From positions 62,001 through 126,000 of the forward strand of contig JANQEW010000020.1 in NCBI GenBank assembly GCA_028278135.1: a stretch of 64,000 bases of DNA. Direction: 5' to 3'. Under the pieces are notes generated by a model. The model had not been told where the DNA came from. It worked only from the letters and a program-made list of their open reading frames with translations, and did no database searches. This document shows positions 7,833 to 18,903 of the stretch, in pieces (position 1 is the stretch's first letter; every line of letters starts with the position of its first letter). The translations under genes and the position numbers were made by a program. The DNA is from Rhodospirillales bacterium (GTDB lineage Bacteria; Pseudomonadota; Alphaproteobacteria; Rhodospirillales; Rhodospirillaceae).

Positions 7833-8837
7833 TTAGATAAGGCCAGCTAAGGGTGACGATGGATCCGCATACAGTTTGCGTGGCATGCGGCCAGCAAGAT
7901 AAGCAAGTCGTCCCGCATCAACAGCTTTTTTCATCGCCTGTGCCATACGCACTGAATCTTTCGCCTCGGCAATGGCTGAGTTCATGAGCACCCCATCACA
8001 ACCGAGCTCCATCGCTACAGTGGCATCCGAGGCGGTCCCAACCCCAGCATCTACGATAACTGGTACATGTATTTGTTCTACTATTAAACGAATATTCATC
8101 TGGTTGCGAATCCCAAGACCAGAACCAATAGGGGCCGCGAGTGGCATGATGGCGACACATCCCATCTCTTCAAGCCGGCGGGCGCAGATCACGTCGTCAT
8201 TGCAGTAGACCATGACTTTAAAACCATCGACGACCAACTGTTCAGCAGCACGCAAGGTCTCTATCATGTCTGGATAAAGGGTTTTATGGTCCCCTAATAC
8301 TTCTAATTTTACGAGATCCCAGTTTCCCATTTCACGTGCTAGACGTAAAGTGCGTACGGCCTCCTCTGCGGTGAAGCAACCTGCCGTGTTCGGTATATAC
8401 GTATAGCGTCTGGGATCAACATGATCGACCAGCATAGGCCGAGACGTATCGGACAGGTTTACCCTTCGTACCGCGACGGTAACGATCTCAGCCCCGGACG
8501 CAGCAATTGCCCGAGCCGTTTCTGTAAAATCTCTGTATTTACCTGTGCCGACAATGAGACGGGAGCGAAATCGACGTCCTGCAATTTCAAGAAGATCTTC
8601 CTTATTTTCTGCCATATTTGATGGCGAATTCTCCAGAGAACCGCCTCCAATGAAATGCACAATCTCTAGTCTATCTCCTTCAGCTAAGAAGGTCTCCGCA
8701 TAGGCAGAACGCGGTACAATTGCCAGATTGCATTCCACAGCTACCTTACTTGAATCAAATCCAAGGCTCGACAGCAGCACTGCGACGGTCACTGGCCCGG
8801 CGAATGTCTGCTCGTTACCATTGATGATCAGACGCAT
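7833..8837 (-). CDS. thiG: Fused sulfur carrier ThiS and thiazole synthase ThiG
   Basis: Makes the thiazole phosphate half of thiamine. Residues 1-66 are ThiS ([20 protein letters not shown] to VHFIGGGS). Residues ~74-334 are ThiG ([28 protein letters not shown]), with the Schiff-base Lys in [14 protein letters not shown] and the phosphate-binding end [18 protein letters not shown]. The two are one continuous frame with a ~7-residue linker, and the ThiS diglycine that is normally the free C-terminus (activated as thiocarboxylate) is internal. Either the fusion is cleaved after GG, or an internal ATG (8618) also makes free ThiG, or sulfur delivery differs. Fused ThiS-ThiG proteins are annotated in other alphaproteobacteria, so this is probably genuine. 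No TPP riboswitch consensus is seen upstream. Confidence 0.93.
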   Translation of the reverse strand: MRLIINGNEQTFAGPVTVAVLLSSLGFDSSKVAVECNLAIVPRSAYAETFLAEGDRLEIVHFIGGGSLENSPSNMAENKEDLLEIAGRRFRSRLIVGTGKYRDFTETARAIAASGAEIVTVAVRRVNLSDTSRPMLVDHVDPRRYTYIPNTAGCFTAEEAVRTLRLAREMGNWDLVKLEVLGDHKTLYPDMIETLRAAEQLVVDGFKVMVYCNDDVICARRLEEMGCVAIMPLAAPIGSGLGIRNQMNIRLIVEQIHVPVIVDAGVGTASDATVAMELGCDGVLMNSAIAEAKDSVRMAQAMKKAVDAGRLAYLAGRMPRKLYADPSSPLAGLI

Positions 8838-9239
8838 AGCTTTAGTTCCGCTCCCTCAGACTTGCAGCGGGAGAAATATGAGATAGGAAAATAGAAAATG
8901 CAATATAAAGAGGACGAATATTAAAATTTATGTGCATAAAAAAATATTTTCAATTTTTAATTCTATTTAATATTTTTAAAAAAATTATACATTTTTAATG
9001 TATTTATAAATATATCATAAGTAAAAATTTTCTATATCTCCAGTAAAAATGATTTCTAGATATCTCCAGGCTTCTGCGGCGCAGTTTTTTTCTAGAGGGC
9101 CAAGATTTCAATCCGGCCCCCCCGGCCCGGGGCGAGGTGTGTTGCAGGCGCGGTGTGCGGAGAAGCACTGCTCCAGGCTCCTCTCAAGGCTCACAAGGCT
9201 CAAAGGCTCGATGTCTCTTGTTCGCAGCTATAGCGCCAG
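8838..9239. other. Intergenic: AT-rich block then GC-rich stretch, no gene seen
   Basis: About 8875-9060 is extremely AT-rich (long A and T runs) inside a window near 50% GC. It contains the perfect inverted repeat atacatt-ttt-aatgtat (8987-9003). About 9100-9175 is the opposite, very G/C-rich (gcccccccggcccggggc). Near 9185-9209 caaggctca is repeated twice, with a third partial copy. No open frame here resembles a protein. Confidence 0.6.
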
Positions 9240-9714
9240 TCAGTAGTACCCTGTGGCAACGGCTTGGCGGCGCACGGCAACCATATGCCGCAGCAGTTCA
9301 CTAACTTCTCTAGACTAGAGGCCAAGGCTTGTGGCTCGCCGTATGGAACGATACGACCGTCAATTCCGTCCAGTCCCGTCCCGCAAAATATCCGCTATGT
9401 AGACCATGGCACAGGACAATGTATGAGGACAGACAACAGCTGGGTATCTGGGCAAAAGCACGTTGTAAAAACGGGACCCCATACGCACTCTCACGGTGTG
9501 GGAGCAACAATAAGCCGTTCTTTAAGGTTTGAGCGACAAAACGGGTTGGCACGGCAGATAGCATCTGCTTTTGCTCATTTTTTGCTCATTCTCGATTCAC
9601 ATCACAAGACGTGCTTGATCCACAATGCATTCCAGCTTCCATGCCGCGTGCCCTGGCCGCAGTCATGGCCTCCAACGCAGCGCCACTACTCCACGCCACC
9701 AGAATATGGCCTTT
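9240..9714 (-). pseudogene. Decayed glycosyltransferase family 4 gene (remnant)
   Basis: Minus-strand pieces in different frames look like a GT4 glycosyltransferase. Frame 1 (9714-9586) gives KGHILVAWSSGAALEAMTAA ending in a stop. A second frame gives ADILRDGT near 9390. A third (9376-9297) gives GIDGRIVPYGEPQALASSLE, the GT4 C-terminal block (usually DG.DG.LVP.GDPEALA). A last frame (9308-9240) gives SELLRHMVAVRRQAVATGYY and a stop. The order is right, but at least three frame changes separate the blocks. An 11-bp tandem duplication (ttttgctcatt at 9569-9579 and 9580-9590) lies within it. The family call rests mainly on the VPYGEPQALA block; a 2-oxoacid oxidoreductase alpha subunit was considered and fits less well. 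Confidence 0.5.
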
Positions 9715-9765
9715 GGTGGGTAGGGAACAGGAGATGAAAAGAGGCCAAGAGTTCCTGGCAATTCA

Positions 9766-9789
9766 CTGGCCATATTACTGGCCATATTA
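9766..9789 (-). repeat. 12-bp tandem duplication over the gph stop codon
   Basis: ctggccatatta (plus strand) is at 9766-9777 and 9778-9789. On the minus strand each copy begins with TAA. The first is the gph stop (9789-9787) and the second is in the same frame. Confidence 0.95.
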
Positions 9790-10506
9790 AACATGGCAAG
9801 GACACCCCATTCTGCTCTTAAAGGCTAGTCTAGCCAAGGCTGCTGGCAAATCGAGAAAAGAATCTACTATCGCGTCCGCTTCCAATTCTACTACTGGAAT
9901 CCGGGCATACCCATAGCCCACCAACACTAGCGGCACCCCTGCATTGCGGGCAGTGGCGATATCGACCTCACTATCCCCAACGTAAATACAATTTTCGCGT
10001 GTTATTCCCATCTGCGCCATAACAGTCCACAAATGACGAGCATCTGGTTTACGAAATTTTATATTTCCGCTACCTAAAACAGCTGTGAAGTAAGATGCCA
10101 TCTCCAGAGATTCGAGGACAAGATGGGTCAGGGCATGTGGTTTATTCGTGCAGATACCCAGTCGATACCCTTCAGCTTGCAGCGCAGCTAAGACTTCATA
10201 TACACCGTCATAAACAACAGTGTGCTCCGCAGGATGGAGAGCGTAAAAATGCTGATAGCGAGCGGCACAGTGTGCCAGCAGACCCTCGAGACCCTCGTCT
10301 GGCAACATCACACCAGCGGCTGGCAAGACCCTCTCCATTAACATCTGGACACCGTCCCCGATCATTGGTCGGACCATTTCCACAGGTAGAGGAGGAGAGG
10401 ACTGCTCAGAGAGCATCCGATTCACCGCTTGTGTCACGTCATGAGCACTATCAATCAACGTACCATCAAGATCAAAAACGACAGACTTTATAGATGGGTT
10501 GTGCAC
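9787..10506 (-). CDS. gph: Phosphoglycolate phosphatase (HAD superfamily)
   Basis: Hydrolyses 2-phosphoglycolate, a product of oxidative DNA repair, in the cytosol. HAD motif I is VVFDLDGTLIDS near the N-terminus, motif II CTNK in GICTNKPHALTH, motif III Lys in KFRKPDARHL, motif IV VGDSEVDIATARNAGVP. The cap domain lies between motifs I and II, as in Gph. Start chosen at GTG 10506 because AGGAGC sits 7 nt upstream; an ATG six codons earlier (10524) lacks a ribosome-binding site. About 239 residues. Other HAD phosphatases of the Gph/PpaX type cannot be fully excluded. Confidence 0.88.
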   Translation of the reverse strand: MHNPSIKSVVFDLDGTLIDSAHDVTQAVNRMLSEQSSPPLPVEMVRPMIGDGVQMLMERVLPAAGVMLPDEGLEGLLAHCAARYQHFYALHPAEHTVVYDGVYEVLAALQAEGYRLGICTNKPHALTHLVLESLEMASYFTAVLGSGNIKFRKPDARHLWTVMAQMGITRENCIYVGDSEVDIATARNAGVPLVLVGYGYARIPVVELEADAIVDSFLDLPAALARLAFKSRMGCPCHV

Positions 10507-10524
10507 GACACGGCTCCTAACCAT

Positions 10525-11071
10525 TAAACTTCAATAACATATCAAATTCCATATTTTTGAATCTGCAAATGCAGGTCTTGCATGAGGATTATTTAAGTAT
10601 TACTTGTTCATTTTATGAAAAAATATGTTTCAGTATATAAAATATATACAATGCTATGCCTGTTCTCCTAAAGAGAAACGAATCTCCTCTCAGCTCTTGA
10701 CAGCCTTTACACAGGCACGGTAACTAGTCAGCCTTTCTGGCGTGCTTTTATGTACGTGTTCTTGTAAACAAAATTTTGACATGTGGTAGTTGCTGTCCTA
10801 ACATCCCGAGTTTGTTTCAGGAAAAGCGTCTTCTACAGAGAGAAGGTGCAATGATCTGCGACACCATCACAATGGCCGCCTGTAAGCCAGTTGCTGAAAA
10901 TCTCCAGGAGTTGCTGCCGGATACTGGCAGATGAGGATTCCCCCGGGCGGCGAGTCCGGGTTCTTGCCGCAAGAAAGTTTCAGGCCTTTCTTCTGGCCGT
11001 TCCCATCTCTGATGGAAGTTGCTCGTACACCAGGCAATGGTCGGCCAGCTTGAGTAGTTGTGAGGCAACTC
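10525..11071. other. Intergenic gph-rpoD (about 550 bp), no gene recognised
   Basis: The left third (10540-10660) is AT-rich. A promoter-like pair lies at 10697-10726. From about 10850 to 11050 the composition is gene-like and short frames run on both strands (for example plus ENLQELLPDTGR, minus KLADHCLVYEQLPSEMG), but none resembles a known family. In many alphaproteobacteria dnaG precedes rpoD; I see no dnaG sequence here. Confidence 0.5.
10697..10726 (+). promoter_or_regulatory. Candidate promoter upstream of rpoD
   Basis: TTGACA (10697-10702), 18 bp, then TAACTA (10721-10726, weak -10). It lies about 345 bp before the rpoD ATG, so it would give a long leader. Confidence 0.3.
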
Positions 11072-13099
11072 ATGGTAACTAAACCTTCCGCCTCGACCGA
11101 GACGTCCGAGGTACAGTCTGAGGCACAGGACGAGTCGATTGATAGCCCTCTCCTCGATTCTATGAACGCTGCCGTTAAAAGGGTGGTCTCTTGGGGACGA
11201 GACCGCGGGTATGTCACTTATGACGAGCTGAATCAAGCCCTGCCGCCCGGTGACGTGTCCTCAGAACAGATCGAGGATACCATGGCTATGCTTTCCGAGT
11301 TGGGCGTTCACATTGTTGAAGAAGCAGAAGAAGAAAACTTCGAGGACTCGGAACATAGCAGCGGCAATGTCGAAGAAGATGATATCAGCCGCACTGATGA
11401 CCCGGTACGTATGTACCTAAGGGAAATGGGATCCGTTGAACTCCTATCTAGGGAAGGAGAGATTGCCATTGCTAAACGCATCGAGGCCGGTCGTGAGATG
11501 ATCATCAGCGGCTTGTGCGAGAGCCCTTTCACATTCCGTGCGCTTGTCGAGTGGCATGATTCTTTGCTGGCGAATAAAATCTTATTAAGAGATATAATAG
11601 ATCTAGATACAACTTATGGAATGTCTCTTTTAGAACAGGATGTACGGCCTGTTCATGTCCCTGCAACAGGAGCAGAAGTGACTGCGCTGCAGCAGCAAAC
11701 GGGGCACATACCCGACGTCCTCCCGTCCACCCTCACAAGGAGTCTTGCTGTTGCCGAAGAGGAACAGGAGGTCACGAGGGAAGAAGACTCAAGTGTAGAA
11801 TCCGAGGAGGCGGAGGATGTTGAAGAGGGTGGCATTTCCCTCGCCGCGATGGAACAGCAACTGATGCCAAAGATTATCGAGACCTTCGAAAAAATATCCA
11901 CTGCTTATGATCACCTCAAGAAGGTCCAGCAGCAAAGGCTGTCTCTCCTGCAGAGGGGTGAACAGGTTTCGACTGCTATAGAACGCAAGTACGAGCGTAC
12001 CCGTCAGGATGTGCTCAAGCTCATGGATGGCATTCATTTCAGCAACGCCCGTATTGAAGATCTTGTTGAGCAGCTTAATAGTCTGTCGCAGCGTCTGATT
12101 CGCCTGGAAGGTCGGCTGTTACGCCTGGCGGAAAGTGTTCGAATCCAACGCGAGGAATTTCTGGAAGCTTATTGCGGTCGCGAGCTCGCTCCCCATTGGC
12201 TAGACACAGTTGCCGTCCGCTCCAGCAAGGGCTGGAAAGAACTGGCTACTTGTCATAGCAGTGAGGTGCAACAGATAAGGGCTGGAATCGTTGCAATTGC
12301 CGCCGAAACCGGCTTGCCGATCAGCGAATTTCGACGTATTGTCTCGACAGTCCAAAAGGGCGAACGAGAGGCGTCTAAGGCTAAGAAAGAAATGATCGAG
12401 GCCAATCTTCGCCTCGTCATCTCCATTGCGAAAAAATACACCAACCGCGGTCTGCAGTTCTTGGATCTGATTCAGGAAGGCAATATCGGTTTGATGAAAG
12501 CCGTTGACAAATTTGAATATCGTCGTGGCTACAAGTTCTCAACCTATGCTACCTGGTGGATTAGACAAGCCATCACCCGTTCCATTGCAGATCAGGCAAG
12601 GACTATCCGTATCCCTGTGCACATGATTGAAACGATTAATAAGCTGGTGCGGACGTCTCGTCAGATGTTACATGAAATAGGCCGAGAGCCGACGCCGGAA
12701 GAACTGGCTCAGAAACTGTCAATGCCTCTAGAAAAGGTCCGTAAGGTTCTCAAGATTGCCAAGGAACCTATTAGTCTGGAAACGCCCATAGGGGATGAGG
12801 AAGATAGTCACCTCGGTGATTTCATAGAGGATAAAAACGCCGTCCAACCTTTGGACGCTGCCATCAATGCTAACCTGCGAGAAACATGTACGAGAGTGCT
12901 CGCTAGTCTTACGGCCCGCGAGGAACGTGTGCTGCGCATGCGGTTTGGTATCGGTATGAACACAGACCATACACTAGAAGAAGTCGGTCAACAGTTTTCA
13001 GTGACGCGGGAACGCATTCGTCAGATTGAGGCCAAAGCTTTACGCAAGCTTAAACACCCGAGTCGTTCTCGCAAGTTGCGGAGTTTTCTGGATTCATAA
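11072..13099 (+). CDS. rpoD: RNA polymerase primary sigma factor RpoD (sigma-70)
   Basis: Directs RNA polymerase to housekeeping promoters. Start at ATG 11072 ([20 protein letters not shown]), with AGG 8 nt upstream; a GTG four codons earlier is also possible. About 675 residues. Region 1.1 is near residues 20-90 ([20 protein letters not shown]), region 1.2 at [21 protein letters not shown] long acidic non-conserved region (about 150-400) follows. Region 2 is near 440-510 ([40 protein letters not shown]), region 3, then region 4 with the -35-binding helix-turn-helix ([20 protein letters not shown]). The acidic insert 235-260 is rich in Glu. The stop codon lies in a 7-bp tandem duplication. 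Convergent with ftsH. Confidence 0.96.
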   Translation: MVTKPSASTETSEVQSEAQDESIDSPLLDSMNAAVKRVVSWGRDRGYVTYDELNQALPPGDVSSEQIEDTMAMLSELGVHIVEEAEEENFEDSEHSSGNVEEDDISRTDDPVRMYLREMGSVELLSREGEIAIAKRIEAGREMIISGLCESPFTFRALVEWHDSLLANKILLRDIIDLDTTYGMSLLEQDVRPVHVPATGAEVTALQQQTGHIPDVLPSTLTRSLAVAEEEQEVTREEDSSVESEEAEDVEEGGISLAAMEQQLMPKIIETFEKISTAYDHLKKVQQQRLSLLQRGEQVSTAIERKYERTRQDVLKLMDGIHFSNARIEDLVEQLNSLSQRLIRLEGRLLRLAESVRIQREEFLEAYCGRELAPHWLDTVAVRSSKGWKELATCHSSEVQQIRAGIVAIAAETGLPISEFRRIVSTVQKGEREASKAKKEMIEANLRLVISIAKKYTNRGLQFLDLIQEGNIGLMKAVDKFEYRRGYKFSTYATWWIRQAITRSIADQARTIRIPVHMIETINKLVRTSRQMLHEIGREPTPEELAQKLSMPLEKVRKVLKIAKEPISLETPIGDEEDSHLGDFIEDKNAVQPLDAAINANLRETCTRVLASLTAREERVLRMRFGIGMNTDHTLEEVGQQFSVTRERIRQIEAKALRKLKHPSRSRKLRSFLDS

Positions 13100-13105
13100 T
13101 TCATA
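13092..13105 (+). repeat. 7-bp tandem duplication over the rpoD stop codon
   Basis: attcata at 13092-13098 and 13099-13105. The rpoD stop TAA is 13097-13099, at the junction of the copies. Confidence 0.85.
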
Positions 13106-13154
13106 CGGCCTCACTCAGGGCGTGAGGCGGCCGGCGCTGCTGCTGCTTACTCAG

Positions 13155-13183
13155 TTTACAGTTTACTATTTACAGTTTACTAT
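13155..13183. repeat. 14-bp tandem duplication between rpoD and ftsH
   Basis: tttacagtttactat begins at 13155 and again at 13169 (period 14, no mismatch). It sits immediately beside the separate duplication at the ftsH stop. Confidence 0.92.
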
Positions 13184-13199
13184 AACCGGTTTAACCGGT
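13182..13199 (-). repeat. 9-bp tandem duplication over the ftsH stop codon
   Basis: On the minus strand ACCGGTTAA (13199-13191, ending in the ftsH stop TAA) is followed by ACCGGTTAT (13190-13182). Eight of nine bases match. Confidence 0.85.
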
Positions 13200-15140
13200 G
13201 CTTGGTACAGAGGCGCGTGGACTGCTGTGGGGTGCGGGTGCGGTCGCGGTCGCACCCCCATCCTCTCGCGCTCGCGGGACAGGCTCTCCCGCTAAGAGCA
13301 GGCGTATTTCCTCTCCAGAGAGAGTTTCGTACTCCAGTAATCCCCTTGCAAGGGTTTCAAGCTCATGGCGAAAATGACTCAGAATGCCATGAGCACGGCC
13401 GTACGCCTCCTCTACGATGCGACGAATCTCCTCGTCCACCTGACGGGCTGTTTCGTCAGAGATATTTTTATGCCGTGTGATGGAATGACCTAAGAAGACT
13501 TCTTCATCAGCCTCCGCATAGGCAAGCGGGCCCAACTTTTCACTCATACCCCACTCGCAGACCATACGGCGTGCGAAATCAGTTGCAGCTTTGATGTCTG
13601 CCATGGCGCCATTAGTCACACGCTCTGCACCAAAGACTAATTCCTCTGCCACGCGTCCGCCCATGAACACAGTCAGATCAGCCTCAATCTTAGCCCGTGA
13701 GGTCGAAATACGATCTCCTTCTGGCAGCCGCATCACCATGCCAAGCGCGCGGCCACGCGGGATGATTGTCGCCTTGTGCACGGGATCAGAGTGACGATTG
13801 TGCAGAGCACAAATAGCGTGGCCAGCCTCGTGATAGGCAGTCAGGCGCTTTTCTTCTTCACTCATCACCATGGAGCGCCGCTCTGCTCCCATCAAAACTT
13901 TATCCTTTGCTGACTCGAATTCCGACATGGTGACCACACGCTTGCTGTGACGCGCCGCCAACAGAGCGGCCTCGTTGACCAGATTAGCGAGATCAGCCCC
14001 CGAGAAGCCGGGTGTCCCACGTGCTAGCACCTTTGCATCCACATCTGACCCCAGTGGTACCTTGTGCATGTGCACCTTCAAGATTTTCTCGCGTCCGAGA
14101 ACATCTGGATTCGGGACCACTACCTGACGATCAAAACGACCTGGACGTAACAAAGCCGGATCGAGTACATCAGGGCGGTTTGTCGCAGCGATTAAAATAA
14201 CACCATCATTAGATTCAAATCCATCCATCTCTACTAACAACTGATTTAACGTCTGCTCGCGTTCGTCGTTGCCACCACCTAAACCCGCACCGCGGTGCCG
14301 TCCCACTGCGTCTATCTCGTCGATGAAAACAATACAAGGAGCATTTTTTTTACCCTGTTCAAACATATCACGGACACGACTGGCTCCCACGCCAACAAAC
14401 ATTTCTACAAAGTCCGAACCAGAAATTGTGAAGAACGGCACGTTTGCTTCGCCGGCAATGGCACGGGCGAGAAGAGTCTTGCCTGTCCCGGGCGGGCCTA
14501 CCAGTAGTACGCCCTTTGGAATCTTTCCTCCCAGACGCTGAAATCTCTGTGGGTCCTTGAGAAACTCGACCACCTCTTCCAATTCCTGCTTGGCTTCATC
14601 AATCCCCGCCACTTCTTCAAAGGTAATACGTCCTGTCTTTTCCGTCAGCAAGCGGGCCCGTGATTTGCCGAAACCCATCGCCTTCCCACCACCTGTCTGC
14701 ATCTGACGCATGAAGAAAATCCATACACCGATCAAAAGCAGCATTGGGAACCATGAAATGAGGATACTCCAGATAGTGGGCATATTCTCTTCACTGGGTT
14801 GGGCCGCAATGCGGACACCATGGGCGCGCAGAGTAGGAACAAGAGTCGGATCCTCAGGCGCATAAGTGGAGAACATACGACCATCGTTAAAATGACCCTG
14901 CAGGGTGCGGCCCTGGAGAATGACATCACGGACTTCATGCCGTTCCACCTCTGCCAGGAAATCCGAAAATGCCAGATTAGCCTGTGTTGTCCGTGGCGAT
15001 GATGACTGGAACAGATTAAACAAGGCCACTAAGAGCAGACCAATGATGATCCACAGCGCAAGATTCTTTCCCGAATTCAAGTTCAGAGCCCTTCTCTGGA
15101 TTGGATTCCACGGGGAGCCACCGACACGCGGCGTCGCCAC
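13191..15140 (-). CDS. ftsH: ATP-dependent zinc metalloprotease FtsH
   Basis: Hexameric AAA+ protease anchored in the inner membrane that degrades misfolded membrane proteins and regulators. 649 residues. First membrane segment at about 26-46 ([20 protein letters not shown]), a short periplasmic domain, second segment at about 118-138 ([20 protein letters not shown]). Walker A GPPGTGKT, Walker [10 protein letters not shown], second region of homology [20 protein letters not shown], zinc site HEAGHA near residue 435. The GTG start has no clear ribosome-binding site and a start slightly downstream is possible. Located 48 bp after tilS, the usual alphaproteobacterial neighbour. Confidence 0.95.
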   Translation of the reverse strand: MATPRVGGSPWNPIQRRALNLNSGKNLALWIIIGLLLVALFNLFQSSSPRTTQANLAFSDFLAEVERHEVRDVILQGRTLQGHFNDGRMFSTYAPEDPTLVPTLRAHGVRIAAQPSEENMPTIWSILISWFPMLLLIGVWIFFMRQMQTGGGKAMGFGKSRARLLTEKTGRITFEEVAGIDEAKQELEEVVEFLKDPQRFQRLGGKIPKGVLLVGPPGTGKTLLARAIAGEANVPFFTISGSDFVEMFVGVGASRVRDMFEQGKKNAPCIVFIDEIDAVGRHRGAGLGGGNDEREQTLNQLLVEMDGFESNDGVILIAATNRPDVLDPALLRPGRFDRQVVVPNPDVLGREKILKVHMHKVPLGSDVDAKVLARGTPGFSGADLANLVNEAALLAARHSKRVVTMSEFESAKDKVLMGAERRSMVMSEEEKRLTAYHEAGHAICALHNRHSDPVHKATIIPRGRALGMVMRLPEGDRISTSRAKIEADLTVFMGGRVAEELVFGAERVTNGAMADIKAATDFARRMVCEWGMSEKLGPLAYAEADEEVFLGHSITRHKNISDETARQVDEEIRRIVEEAYGRAHGILSHFRHELETLARGLLEYETLSGEEIRLLLAGEPVPRAREDGGATATAPAPHSSPRASVPSTG

Positions 15141-15188
15141 AGCAATAGATAGTCTTCACACGTTGCAAAGCAAGAGATTATGCTAGAA

Positions 15189-16562
15189 CTAATGCCGGTG
15201 TGTCAGGTCAGGAGCGAAAACGGCCGTGGTGGTGGCAACTGAATTCCTTTCAGACAGATTTGCATCACAGAATGCTTCTACAGGAAGAAGGGGTTCAATC
15301 TGTCCGTTTGGAGCATGCAAAGCTGGGAGGGTCCAGCCGATGCGGGGTGGCAGGCGTGTTAAGGCTGGCCTGACCATAGAGAGCGCACGCCAGCCTGCTT
15401 GTCCTAATGCTCCGACCTTCAAACCAGCGGGTACGGTACGTGGGGTAAGAATAAGAAAACGTCTGTCCCAAAGGAGGCACACTCCTCCTGCCGTGACAGA
15501 CTGTGGCACAGCGACGGCTGCTGGTTCACGACAGAGCAAAAGGCCCTCCTGAAATGGCCGAACCAGACATCCAGCCAGAGTCCGCCCCCCCTGTATTGCT
15601 TGTGCCAAAATAGCCATATGTAAATCCTCTAACTGTCGCAGGCGAGGCGGATAAGTCCGCCCATTAACTATTGTTAGGAGAGATGCTATAGCACGTAATG
15701 CTACTTCATAAGGAATCCCTCTCAAGCCCATTGGGTCCAGCAGGGCGAATCCAAAAGGGTGAATCTCTGCGCTTTTTGCCAAAATGGTTGCTACAGCCTC
15801 ATTAATAGCTACTTTAACGCGTGTAAGATGTTTAGCTGTAGTCGCAAGACGTGTGGTATCTATTCCTTCAATTTTTAATAGTGGAAAGAGACGTCGCATC
15901 CGTACACGAGCAAAAGATTCATTCTGATTGCTCGGGTCATCTGTCCAGGCCAAGCCATGGGCGATACAGGTGGCCTTGAGACACGCGCGTGTCACCGTCA
16001 ACAGTGGGCGTACGACTCGCATGTTCCGGCGGTAGACAACGGGTGTCATAGCCGCAAGTCCACGAAGACCACTCCCCCTGGCTAATCGTAGCAGAAATGT
16101 TGCTGCCTGGTCGTCTTGGTGGTGTGCCAGAGCGAGATGCAGGACGCCTTCTCTCCGACACCACTCTTCCATAAGCTGGTAGCGGGCCGCGCGGGCCGCT
16201 GCCTGAACATTAGCCTGCAGCGGCGGACCCGTCCGGGTCAAGATGTGGTGTGTTAACCCGAGCCTGGCGAGTCGTTCACCGACTAGTCGCGCTTCATGGG
16301 GCGACTCTGGCCGAAGCCTATGATCAACAGTCAATGCCACCGTTTCTCCACCCTGAGATCTCATCCAGCGGACCATGAGACCACATAACGCCATGCTGTC
16401 GGGACCTCCAGAGACAGCCACTGCGACTCTTGGGCGTGTCTCGAACGGCCCAACCGCTTGCATGAGACGGGCAAACGTCTGCTCGTCGAGGGGAGGAGAA
16501 GCAGCCCATTGGAACATCCTATTCATCTCATCATAGACCAGATAGACAAGGGAATCAGACAC
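15189..16562 (-). CDS. tilS: tRNA(Ile)-lysidine synthetase
   Basis: Converts C34 of tRNA-Ile(CAU) to lysidine so that it reads AUA. 457 residues from a GTG; ATGs at residues 13 and 16 are alternative starts. The ATP-binding PP-loop is VAVAVSGGPDSMALCGL at about residue 46. LTVDHRLRPESPHEARLVGE and LALAHHQDDQAATFLLRLAR are the family's next conserved blocks, and RGLAAMTPVV and TDDPSNQNESFARVRMR follow. The C-terminal half is poorly conserved, as usual. The stretch 15780-15870 uses many A/T-ending codons. ftsH follows directly. Confidence 0.93.
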   Translation of the reverse strand: MSDSLVYLVYDEMNRMFQWAASPPLDEQTFARLMQAVGPFETRPRVAVAVSGGPDSMALCGLMVRWMRSQGGETVALTVDHRLRPESPHEARLVGERLARLGLTHHILTRTGPPLQANVQAAARAARYQLMEEWCRREGVLHLALAHHQDDQAATFLLRLARGSGLRGLAAMTPVVYRRNMRVVRPLLTVTRACLKATCIAHGLAWTDDPSNQNESFARVRMRRLFPLLKIEGIDTTRLATTAKHLTRVKVAINEAVATILAKSAEIHPFGFALLDPMGLRGIPYEVALRAIASLLTIVNGRTYPPRLRQLEDLHMAILAQAIQGGRTLAGCLVRPFQEGLLLCREPAAVAVPQSVTAGGVCLLWDRRFLILTPRTVPAGLKVGALGQAGWRALSMVRPALTRLPPRIGWTLPALHAPNGQIEPLLPVEAFCDANLSERNSVATTTAVFAPDLTHRH

Positions 16563-16582
16563 CGCATCTAAGACACCGCATC
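16557..16582. repeat. 12-bp repeat, period 14, at the tilS 5' end
   Basis: agacaccgcatc at 16557-16568 and 16571-16582, with ta between. It overlaps the GTG proposed as the tilS start, which makes that start less certain. Confidence 0.85.
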
Positions 16583-16774
16583 GAAAGTGCAGACTCTAGC
16601 ATTCCAGTATGGAAGCCACCTCTCAAAGCTAACACAAGGAGGCCCATTTAATGATTTTTAACTAGAATTATATCAAAATGATTCAGGATCTCTGCATTCA
16701 TGGACGTTTGAAGGGCGTGTCTTTTTTTATGTTACGATATACTATTGACAGCAGAGAGGATATGTGATAAGTGA

Positions 16775-16801
16775 CTGGCACTCACTGGCTGTAAGTGCTA
16801 G
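16775..16801 (+). promoter_or_regulatory. CIRCE-like operator (HrcA binding) before groES
   Basis: ctggcactc (16775-16783), nine spacer bases, aagtgctag (16793-16801). The consensus is TTAGCACTC-N9-GAGTGCTAA; each arm matches 7 of 9 and the spacer length is exact. A TTGACA at 16745-16750 lies just upstream, with only a weak -10 near 16766. Position, geometry and the groESL genes behind it support heat-shock control by HrcA. hrcA is not in the window. Confidence 0.8.
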
Positions 16802-16851
16802 CAATAGCTGCCCCTTACCCCGCCATACAAGCATTACCGGAGGGTACAAGG

Positions 16852-17142
16852 ATGAAATTTCGTCCGCTGCATGACCGCGTCGTTGTCAAACGCATTGAGC
16901 AGGAAACAAAGACCCCAGGGGGAATCATCATTCCCGACACAGCTAAGGAAAAGCCACAAGAAGGCGAAATCATTGCCGTTGGTCCTGGTGCCCGTGGGGA
17001 GGATGGCAAGATCGTGCCTCCCGATGTCAAGGTCGGGGACCGGATTTTGTTTGGCAAGTGGTCAGGTACTGAAGTCAAGATAAACAACGACGAGCTGTTG
17101 ATCATGAAGGAGTCCGATGTCATGGGCGTCCTGGAGAAATGA
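16852..17142 (+). CDS. groES: Co-chaperonin GroES
   Basis: Heptameric lid of the GroEL folding chamber. Start at ATG 16852, preceded by GGAGGG; 96 residues ([20 protein letters not shown]). The mobile-loop region [20 protein letters not shown] is complete, followed by [20 protein letters not shown]. An in-frame opening upstream to 16795 covers the operator and is not coding. It is 33 bp before groEL, with the CIRCE-like operator upstream. Confidence 0.97.
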   Translation: MKFRPLHDRVVVKRIEQETKTPGGIIIPDTAKEKPQEGEIIAVGPGARGEDGKIVPPDVKVGDRILFGKWSGTEVKINNDELLIMKESDVMGVLEK

Positions 17143-17151
17143 TGGTCATAA

Positions 17152-18837
<1,686 letters not shown>

Positions 18838-18864
18838 GATGGATGCCACGCAAGTTTACGCCAG

Positions 18865-18883
18865 GCGGGGGGGGCTCCCCCGC
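18865..18883. terminator. G/C-rich hairpin between groEL and cobT
   Basis: gcggggg-gggct-cccccgc forms a 7-bp stem 27 bp after the groEL stop. No T-run follows on the plus strand. It may end groESL transcription and, as groEL and cobT converge, also serve the other strand. Confidence 0.45.
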
Positions 18884-18903
18884 CCGCCGCACTCTCTCCT
18901 CCA

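Noticed and set aside
8838-9060. TPP riboswitch upstream of thiSG
   Set aside because: The conserved CTGAGA and ACCTGATCTGG-type elements are not present; only a weak hairpin near the start is seen.
9240-9714. Identification of the gph-side remnant as a 2-oxoacid:acceptor oxidoreductase alpha subunit
   Set aside because: The fragment ILVAWSSGAALEAMTAARA fits that family superficially, but the later VPYGEPQALA block fits GT4 enzymes better.
9264-9737. 157-codon plus-strand frame in the thiSG-gph gap
   Set aside because: No ribosome-binding site and no protein-like pattern; the minus strand carries glycosyltransferase-like fragments instead.
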